Part shown: positions 59,414-64,000 of the stretch, one piece after another
How the letters are laid out: each line of letters starts with the position of its first letter
Position numbering within the stretch: the stretch's first letter is position 1
Source of the DNA: Thalassobius sp002708925
GTDB lineage: Bacteria; Pseudomonadota; Alphaproteobacteria; Rhodobacterales; Rhodobacteraceae
Direction: 5' to 3'
Length of the DNA stretch: 64,000 nt
Assembly: GCF_049803795.1 (NCBI RefSeq)
Contig: NZ_JBNAGJ010000002.1
Coordinates: 496,001 to 560,000, forward strand
Notes under the pieces: generated by a model
The model's input: only the letters and a program-made list of their open reading frames with translations
Told to the model about the DNA's origin: nothing
The model's database searches: none
Translations under genes and position numbers: made by a program

Positions 59414-59623
59414 ATGAAAGCATTCATTCTCAGTCAACGCGGCGACGGAGAGGTCGGCGAGGCCACCTGGGGCCTGTCACTGCCTGCGGCGCGGGGCGGA
59501 GGGCATCTGGTAACCAGCGGCGCCCAGCCAGGCGCCGGCTTGCAGCGCCTCAGCGCGCCAGACCGTTTTGGCAAGATCGTGATTTCGATCGCCGCCCCCT
59601 CTTCCACCGGAGACACCCCATGA
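59414..59623 (+). pseudogene. Remnant of a zinc-type alcohol dehydrogenase
   Basis: A 69-residue open frame with a good ribosome site (GGGAGGAA). It begins MKAFILSQRG, like medium-chain dehydrogenases, and ends in DRFGKIVISI, like their C-terminus; the middle is missing. I read it as an internally deleted dehydrogenase gene. Its stop overlaps the badK ATG (ATGA), so it may still be translated and coupled to badK. A short real peptide cannot be excluded. Confidence 0.45.
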
Positions 59624-60405
59624 AAGACACCGCATTTTCCACCGTACTGACGCAAACCGACGGCCCCGTCGGCATTGTGCAGCTGAACCGCCCTGAGGCG
59701 CTGAATGCGCTGAATCAACAAATCACAACCGAACTGGGCCTGGCGCTGGATGCGTTCGAAGCGGACGAATCGATCCATGTTATCGTGCTGACAGGCAATG
59801 ACCGCGCCTTTGCCGCTGGGGCGGATGTGAAGGAAATTCAGCACAAGACCTCCTCGGATGTGTACGAAGAGGATTTCATCACCGCCACTTGGGAACGGGC
59901 CGCACGTTGCCGCAAACCCATGATTGCCGCCGTGGCCGGGCACGCGGTGGGCGGCGGCTGTGAGCTAGCCCTGATGTGCGACATCATCATTGCGGCAGAT
60001 TCCGCCCGATTTGCCCTGCCCGAAACGCGGATCGGGGTGATCCCCGGCGCGGGCGGCACGCAGCGCCTGACCCGGATCGTCGGCAAGGCCATCGCCATGG
60101 ACATGATCCTGTCCGGACGGACGCTGAGCGCACAAGAGGCCTTGGCGCATGGGTTGGTCAGCCGCATTTCAACGCCAGACAGTTATCTGGACGACGCAAT
60201 CGCCCTGGCCATGAACATCGCCAAATCCTCGCGCCCGATTTTGCGGCTGGCCAAGGAAGCCGTGAACCAGGCGTATGAGACCCCCCTGTCCGCCGGCATC
60301 CATCTGGAGCGCCGCCTGCTGTACGCCACCTTCGCCACCGAGGACCGGCTGGAAGGGATGACCGCCTTTATCGAAAAACGCCCCCCGACGTTCCGGCACC
60401 GCTAA
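59620..60405 (+). CDS. badK: Cyclohex-1-ene-1-carboxyl-CoA hydratase BadK
   Basis: A 261-residue crotonase-fold hydratase. It has the oxyanion-hole loops NDRAFAAGADVKEI (about 60-73) and GHAVGGGCELALMCD, and PETRIGVIPGAGGTQRL with the catalytic Glu. BadK-specific similarity includes SSDVYEEDFITATWERAARCRKP and the end EGMTAFIEKRPPTFRHR (ends given). It hydrates the double bond made by AliB, and BadH then oxidises the product. The ATG at 59620 overlaps the stop of the upstream remnant. The gene is monocistronic before the 398-bp gap to dctP. Confidence 0.88.
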   Translation: MKDTAFSTVLTQTDGPVGIVQLNRPEALNALNQQITTELGLALDAFEADESIHVIVLTGNDRAFAAGADVKEIQHKTSSDVYEEDFITATWERAARCRKPMIAAVAGHAVGGGCELALMCDIIIAADSARFALPETRIGVIPGAGGTQRLTRIVGKAIAMDMILSGRTLSAQEALAHGLVSRISTPDSYLDDAIALAMNIAKSSRPILRLAKEAVNQAYETPLSAGIHLERRLLYATFATEDRLEGMTAFIEKRPPTFRHR

Positions 60406-60437
60406 ACCGCAGCGGCCGGGCACGCCGTACATATGCA

Positions 60438-60449
60438 GATTGTACAATC
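60438..60449. promoter_or_regulatory. 12-bp perfect palindrome (GATTGTACAATC)
   Basis: The core ATTGTACAAT is identical to the second palindrome at 60613-60624. It may be an operator for an unlinked regulator of the transport genes. Confidence 0.45.
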
Positions 60450-60612
60450 CCAAACATCCCCATGTCCACGCCGCCCCATGAATGAGCCACACAACACGAC
60501 ATTCCAGACCCCTTGCAGCAAAGGAGCAGTACACGCACAGGCCTGAATCTCATGCTCTCGAATTGCACGACCATCCATAGAGAACCCGACCGGGGCAGGT
60601 AGCAGTTCAACG

Positions 60613-60624
60613 AATTGTACAATT
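60613..60624. promoter_or_regulatory. 12-bp perfect palindrome (AATTGTACAATT)
   Basis: Second copy of the ATTGTACAAT core, 175 bp from the first. The spacing is about 17 helical turns, so a looped complex is possible. Confidence 0.45.
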
Positions 60625-60780
60625 AATACCGACCATTTTCCATTCAGGCCCTCGCGGATTCTTGTGAGTGTGCCGGTCAAGGAGATGGTGACGGAGGAGA
60701 GCCCACCACTTCAGCGGCTCAGGCCATTCTGACCGCCAAGAAGACCGCCCCGGACATGCTCTGGGGTGAACGATACCGCT

Positions 60781-60790
60781 TTGTCATTAA
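60781..60790. promoter_or_regulatory. TTGTCATTAA element upstream of dctP
   Basis: An exact copy of the element at 57435, six bases upstream of the dctP ribosome site. It links the transport genes to the possible BadR regulon. Confidence 0.5.
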
Positions 60791-60803
60791 AAGGGAGGAA
60801 ACC

Positions 60804-61877
60804 ATGAAACATGACAAACCCATCCGCACGCTGGCCGTGGCCGCTGCGCTTTCGACAGTACTAACCGCCACATCCGCGCTGATCGCACCCAGTGCCGCGC
60901 AGGCCGCCGAGGTTGACGGCCCCAAAGTCAAATGGCTGGTGTCGCTGTGGGGCGCGCGCCGGGGTTTCACCGAAGGCGTCGAGGGCCTGAAGGCAGAACT
61001 GGCCGCCAAGACCGACGGGAATTTCGAGCTGGACCTGCAATATGGCGGCGTTCTGTCGGACCCCAAGGAAAACATCGACGGGCTGCAACTGGGCGCGTTC
61101 GAAGCCGCAGCTGTCTGCCCCTTCTACCACCCCGACAAGACCCCTGCCTCGATGGGGCTGAGCCAGGCATTCCTGCCGCTGCCCACCTTTGAGGTGCAGT
61201 ACAAGGTTTACGGCGAATACCTGAAACACCCAGCGCTGGTGGCCGAATGGGACAAGTGGAACGCCACGCCGATCATGTCCACCCTGATGCCCAATTATGA
61301 GATCATGGGCAAAGGCGACGCTCCGGCCTCGTTGGCGGATTGGGATGGTGTACGCGTAAACGCCTCGGGCGGTCATGCCGCGCTGATGGACGCAATCGGG
61401 GCTGTGCCCTCGACCATGCCGGCGCCCGATTTGTACAACTCGCTGGAGCGCGGCGTGGTGGACGGGATCGTGTATCCCTATACCTATGCCTTTGTGGCGT
61501 ATCGCTTCCACGAGCTGTCGAACTGGGTAACCGATGCCTGGAACCTGGGGACGATCCAGTGCTCGCTGGCCGCCAACAAAGATGCCTATGACGCGCTGCC
61601 CGACCAATACAAACAGCTGCTGGCGGACTCGGTCATCCCCGCCTACGCGCACCAGATCGCGGCCTATGCCGAAATCGACGCCGCCAACGAGAAAGAGTTC
61701 GAGGCCCGTGGCCTGACCCGCATCCCGCTGACCGACGATGTGAAGGCAGCCCTGGAGGCCGCAGTGCAACCCAGCTGGCAGAAATGGATCGACGATACGA
61801 CCGCCAAGGGCCTGCCGGGCCAAGAGCTGTTCGACATGATCCTGTCCGAGGCTGAGAAAGCACGCGCTGATCAGTAA
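60804..61877 (+). CDS. dctP: TRAP transporter solute-binding protein DctP
   Basis: A 357-residue periplasmic binding protein. A signal peptide (about residues 1-35, ending SAAQA) precedes a TRAP DctP fold. The features include NYEIMGKGDAPASLADWDGVRVNASGG, the ligand-contact region, and ERGVVDGIVYPYTYAF. GGGAGGAA precedes the ATG. The substrate is not visible, but linkage to the bad/ali genes suggests an alicyclic or aromatic acid. It is followed after 74 bp by dctQ and then dctM. Confidence 0.9.
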   Translation: MKHDKPIRTLAVAAALSTVLTATSALIAPSAAQAAEVDGPKVKWLVSLWGARRGFTEGVEGLKAELAAKTDGNFELDLQYGGVLSDPKENIDGLQLGAFEAAAVCPFYHPDKTPASMGLSQAFLPLPTFEVQYKVYGEYLKHPALVAEWDKWNATPIMSTLMPNYEIMGKGDAPASLADWDGVRVNASGGHAALMDAIGAVPSTMPAPDLYNSLERGVVDGIVYPYTYAFVAYRFHELSNWVTDAWNLGTIQCSLAANKDAYDALPDQYKQLLADSVIPAYAHQIAAYAEIDAANEKEFEARGLTRIPLTDDVKAALEAAVQPSWQKWIDDTTAKGLPGQELFDMILSEAEKARADQ

Positions 61878-61951
61878 CCTCCCCTGATCGTTGTGCATGA
61901 TCGGTCCGGCGGATTGTACCCGCCGGGCCGATTCAACAAAGGAACTCTTTG

Positions 61952-62512
61952 ATGAAACGCGCTATTGATATTGCTGACACGGTTTTGGGCCATGTCGAGA
62001 AAACAGCGGCCCTGGTTGCGGGATTGCTGATCCTGGCCCTGATGACGCTGGTTTGCGCCGAAGTCCTGGGGCGGGGCCTGTTCAATCACCCTGTGCATGG
62101 GTCGATTGATATTGTCGAGCAACTGATGGTGGCGCTTGTCACCATGGGTATCGCCTATTGTCAGAGCCATTTCGGCAATGTGCGCATGACCCTGCTGAGC
62201 GACCGCTGCCGAGGCCGCGCCAAATGGCTGACCGAAGTCATCGCCCTGACCGTGGCCCTGTTTGTGGTTGTGATCCTGACCAAGGGCAGCTGGCTGAACC
62301 TGATGCGGTCCTGGAACAACGGGGGCGACACGCCGGAAATCGGCATTCCCTTGTGGCCCGGCATCGCCATCGTGACCGGGGCGCTGGCCCTGCTGGGAAT
62401 CCGTCTGGCCCTGCAACTGACCGAGGCTCTGCGCCTGCTGGCCAAGCCCCAGGACAGCTCTCCGATTTTCTCGCATCCGGTGGATGCGATCGAAACCAGC
62501 CCGTACGAATAA
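61952..62512 (+). CDS. dctQ: TRAP transporter small membrane subunit DctQ
   Basis: A 186-residue membrane protein with four helices (LVAGLLILALMTLVCAEVLGRG at about 23-44, then about 52-72, 92-112 and 128-148). This is the DctQ small subunit that links DctP and DctM. The ATG at 61952 has AAAGGAA upstream; a TTG one codon earlier opens the longest frame. It lies 12 bp before dctM. Confidence 0.88.
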   Translation: MKRAIDIADTVLGHVEKTAALVAGLLILALMTLVCAEVLGRGLFNHPVHGSIDIVEQLMVALVTMGIAYCQSHFGNVRMTLLSDRCRGRAKWLTEVIALTVALFVVVILTKGSWLNLMRSWNNGGDTPEIGIPLWPGIAIVTGALALLGIRLALQLTEALRLLAKPQDSSPIFSHPVDAIETSPYE

Positions 62513-62524
62513 GAAGGCAAGAAC

Positions 62525-63823
62525 ATGGACCCGATCACTCTTGGATATATTGGCATTGCGGCCCTGGTTTTTCTGGTGCTTGTCGGCATTCCGGTGGCCT
62601 ATGCCGCCGCCTTCACCGGCATTGTGGGGATGATGATCCTGCGCAATCCGACCGTCGCAACCGGCCTGGCGGGCATCATCCCACACGCCAATTCCGGGCA
62701 TTACGCGCTCAGCGTGCTGCCATTGTTTATCACCATCGGTTTTTTGGCGATGCACGCGGGGATCACCACATCCGCCTATGACGCCGCTCGCAAATGGGTG
62801 GGGCGTGCGCCCGGCGGTCTGGCCACCGCGACGATCTTTGCCTCGGCCGGGTTTGCAGCGGTGTCGGGGGCCAGCACGGCCTCGACCGCGGTGTTCACCC
62901 GTCTGGCCCTGCCGGAAATGGAGGCTCGCGGCTATGACAAACGCCTGGCCGCCGGGGTTGTGGCCGTTGGGGGTACGCTGGCCGCGCTGATCCCGCCCTC
63001 GGCCATTCTGGTGATCTATGGCATCATCGTGGAGCAATCGGTGGCCAAGCTGCTTCTGGCCGGCCTGGTGCCCGGATTGCTGTCGATGTTCGTCTATCTG
63101 ATCGTCATCACCGTGGTGGTGAAACTGAACCCCGAAATGGCCCCGGTCGAACCCGGCACCACCTTCACCGAGAAGCTCAAGGCCCTGCCCCAGGTCAGCG
63201 GCGTGTTTGCCGTGGTCGGTGTGATCCTGGGCGGGATTTACCTGGGCTGGATGACACCGACGGAATCCGCAGGCGTGGCCACCGCGATCATTCTGGTGAT
63301 GGCCCTGTTCAAGCGTATCGGCCTGCGGGATTTCCATAACGGCCTGCTGGATACGGTACGGACCACCGTGATGATCTTTATGGTGATCTGGGGTGTGCTG
63401 ATCTTTGTGCGATTTCTGGCCTTTACCGGCCTGCCCGGCGCGGTGACCGATCTGGTTGTCGGGCTGGACGTGCCGCGCGGCGTGATCCTGCTGGGGATCA
63501 TCGTGATGTATCTGCTGATGGGGATGATCCTGGACGGGCTGGGCATGATGATGCTGACGCTGCCCGTTGTCTATCCGGCCATTATCGGGCTGGGCTATGA
63601 TCCCATCTGGTTCGGCATCCTGCTGGTCAAACTGATCGAGGTGGGCGTGGTCACACCGCCGGTTGGGCTGAATTGCTATGTCGTGAACGGCATTCGCCCG
63701 GATATCCCGCTGGAAAGCGTGTTTCGCGGTGTGACGCCCTTCTTGATTGGCGAAGTGTTCATCATCTCGATCATCGTGGCCTTCCCCGATCTGATCCTGA
63801 TCTTGCCGAACCTGATGAACTAA
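62525..63823 (+). CDS. dctM: TRAP transporter large permease DctM
   Basis: A 432-residue permease with about 12 helices. It has the DctM/TRAP-T signature: HANSGHYALSVLPLFITIGFLAMHAGI, LPEMEARGYDKRLAAGVVAVGGTLAALIPPS, LGMMMLTLPVVYPAI and KLIEVGVVTPPVGLNCYVVNGI. It moves the substrate with Na+ using DctQ and DctP. An antisense open frame of 652 codons covers it entirely and is a codon-bias shadow. The SDR gene begins 18 bp later. Confidence 0.93.
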   Translation: MDPITLGYIGIAALVFLVLVGIPVAYAAAFTGIVGMMILRNPTVATGLAGIIPHANSGHYALSVLPLFITIGFLAMHAGITTSAYDAARKWVGRAPGGLATATIFASAGFAAVSGASTASTAVFTRLALPEMEARGYDKRLAAGVVAVGGTLAALIPPSAILVIYGIIVEQSVAKLLLAGLVPGLLSMFVYLIVITVVVKLNPEMAPVEPGTTFTEKLKALPQVSGVFAVVGVILGGIYLGWMTPTESAGVATAIILVMALFKRIGLRDFHNGLLDTVRTTVMIFMVIWGVLIFVRFLAFTGLPGAVTDLVVGLDVPRGVILLGIIVMYLLMGMILDGLGMMMLTLPVVYPAIIGLGYDPIWFGILLVKLIEVGVVTPPVGLNCYVVNGIRPDIPLESVFRGVTPFLIGEVFIISIIVAFPDLILILPNLMN

Positions 63824-63841
63824 GGGCACCGGGGGCAGGAT

Positions 63842-64000
63842 ATGTCAGATCATCCAACGGTCTTGATTACGGGTGCGGCGGACGGGATTGGCTGGGCGAC
63901 GGCCACCCTGTTCGCCGCGCGCGGCTACCGCGTTGTGATTGCGGATCTGAGCGGCAACAAGTCCACCCAACGCGCCCAAGAGCTGGGCCCGTCCCATCTG
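63842..64000 (+). CDS. SDR-family dehydrogenase, 5' part (cut by window edge)
   Basis: The first 53 codons of a short-chain dehydrogenase. The Rossmann loop TGAADGIGWATA (about residues 9-20) and the acidic end of the second strand (VVIADLSGN) are visible, the latter suggesting NAD over NADP. It follows dctM by 18 bp with GCAGGAT before the ATG, so it probably belongs to the transport or catabolic transcript. The rest lies beyond the window. Confidence 0.8.
   Translation, partial: MSDHPTVLITGAADGIGWATATLFAARGYRVVIADLSGNKSTQRAQELGPSHL

Larger units (their letters stand above)
60406..60803 (+). promoter_or_regulatory. Leader region before the TRAP operon, with two ATTGTACAAT palindromes
   Basis: This 398-bp stretch has no supported gene. 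Perfect palindromes GATTGTACAATC (60438-60449) and AATTGTACAATT (60613-60624) are 175 bp apart, and a TTGTCATTAA element at 60781-60790 lies just before the dctP ribosome site GGGAGGAA. It probably carries the dctPQM promoter. A half-site ATTGTAC recurs near 61912, before dctQ. Confidence 0.5.

Noticed and set aside
61871..63829. 652-codon open frame on the minus strand opposite dctQ and dctM
   Set aside because: It lies entirely antisense to two clear transporter genes, is rich in His, Gln and Asp in a low-complexity pattern, and has no start signal. It is a GC-bias shadow.
1..64000. CRISPR arrays and rRNA genes
   Set aside because: No regularly spaced repeats of the right size and no rRNA-like conserved sequence were seen in the window.

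Overview
The window looks like the chromosome of a marine Roseobacter-group or related Rhodobacterales alphaproteobacterium. It is GC-rich. The flagellar genes have the alphaproteobacterial set and order, including MotE, a split motA and motB, and CtrA-like promoter boxes. TRAP transport, a CopCD/multicopper-oxidase cluster and a bad/ali-type alicyclic acid pathway fit the same group. I cannot assign a genus from the sequence alone. No rRNA, CRISPR array or integrase was seen.

Layout. 1-3.2 kb: sugar and exopolysaccharide genes (partial glycosyltransferase, epimerase, Gfo/Idh/MocA oxidoreductase, divergent WecB/TagA/CpsF glycosyltransferase). 3.2-5.1 kb: two phosphonate-type genes, a PhnM-like protein that has lost its metal-ligand motifs and a DUF1045 2H-phosphoesterase. 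5.2-18.8 kb: part of a flagellar cluster (motB, flgE, flgK, flgL, flgI, fliP, fliN, fliH, fliF, fliL, a small membrane protein, motE-like, motA, and an exported helical-repeat protein). 18.9-23.3 kb: a permease fused to FG-GAP/UnbV domains, with two sulfotransferase-like genes. 23.3-27.9 kb: a secreted coiled-coil adhesin-like protein, its small secreted neighbour and two Sel1-repeat proteins. 27.9-39.2 kb: a complete-looking type II secretion locus (prepilin peptidase, GspG-H-I-J-K-L-M, GspC, GspF-E-D), with a lipoprotein gene inside it.

39.4-44.5 kb: a copper and periplasmic redox cluster (multicopper oxidase, CopD, CopC, two c-type cytochromes, a Crp/Fnr regulator with an unusual Cys triad, and two small exported proteins rich in His or Cys). 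44.6-52.1 kb: a mosaic island or prophage remnant. It holds tRNA-Thr fragments at its left edge, a possible Panacea-type toxin-antitoxin pair, an intact tRNA-Thr(CGU), an HNH protein, a type II restriction-modification pair, and phage terminase genes of which the large subunit is frameshifted. Its right edge has replaced the 3' end of an SDR gene that belongs to the next operon.

52.1-64 kb: an alicyclic acid (cyclohexanecarboxylate-type) catabolic locus. A minus-strand operon runs badH-badI-aliB-aliA-SDR. A divergent MarR regulator (badR-like), a second acyl-CoA dehydrogenase, badK and a TRAP transporter (DctP-Q-M) follow, and the window ends inside another SDR gene. A short element, TTGTCAT followed by TAA or ATTAA, recurs at the promoters of the badH/badR, dehydrogenase/badK and dctP units. 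It is a good candidate for a shared operator. The expected route is acid uptake, CoA ligation, dehydrogenation, hydration, oxidation to the 2-keto ester and ring opening.
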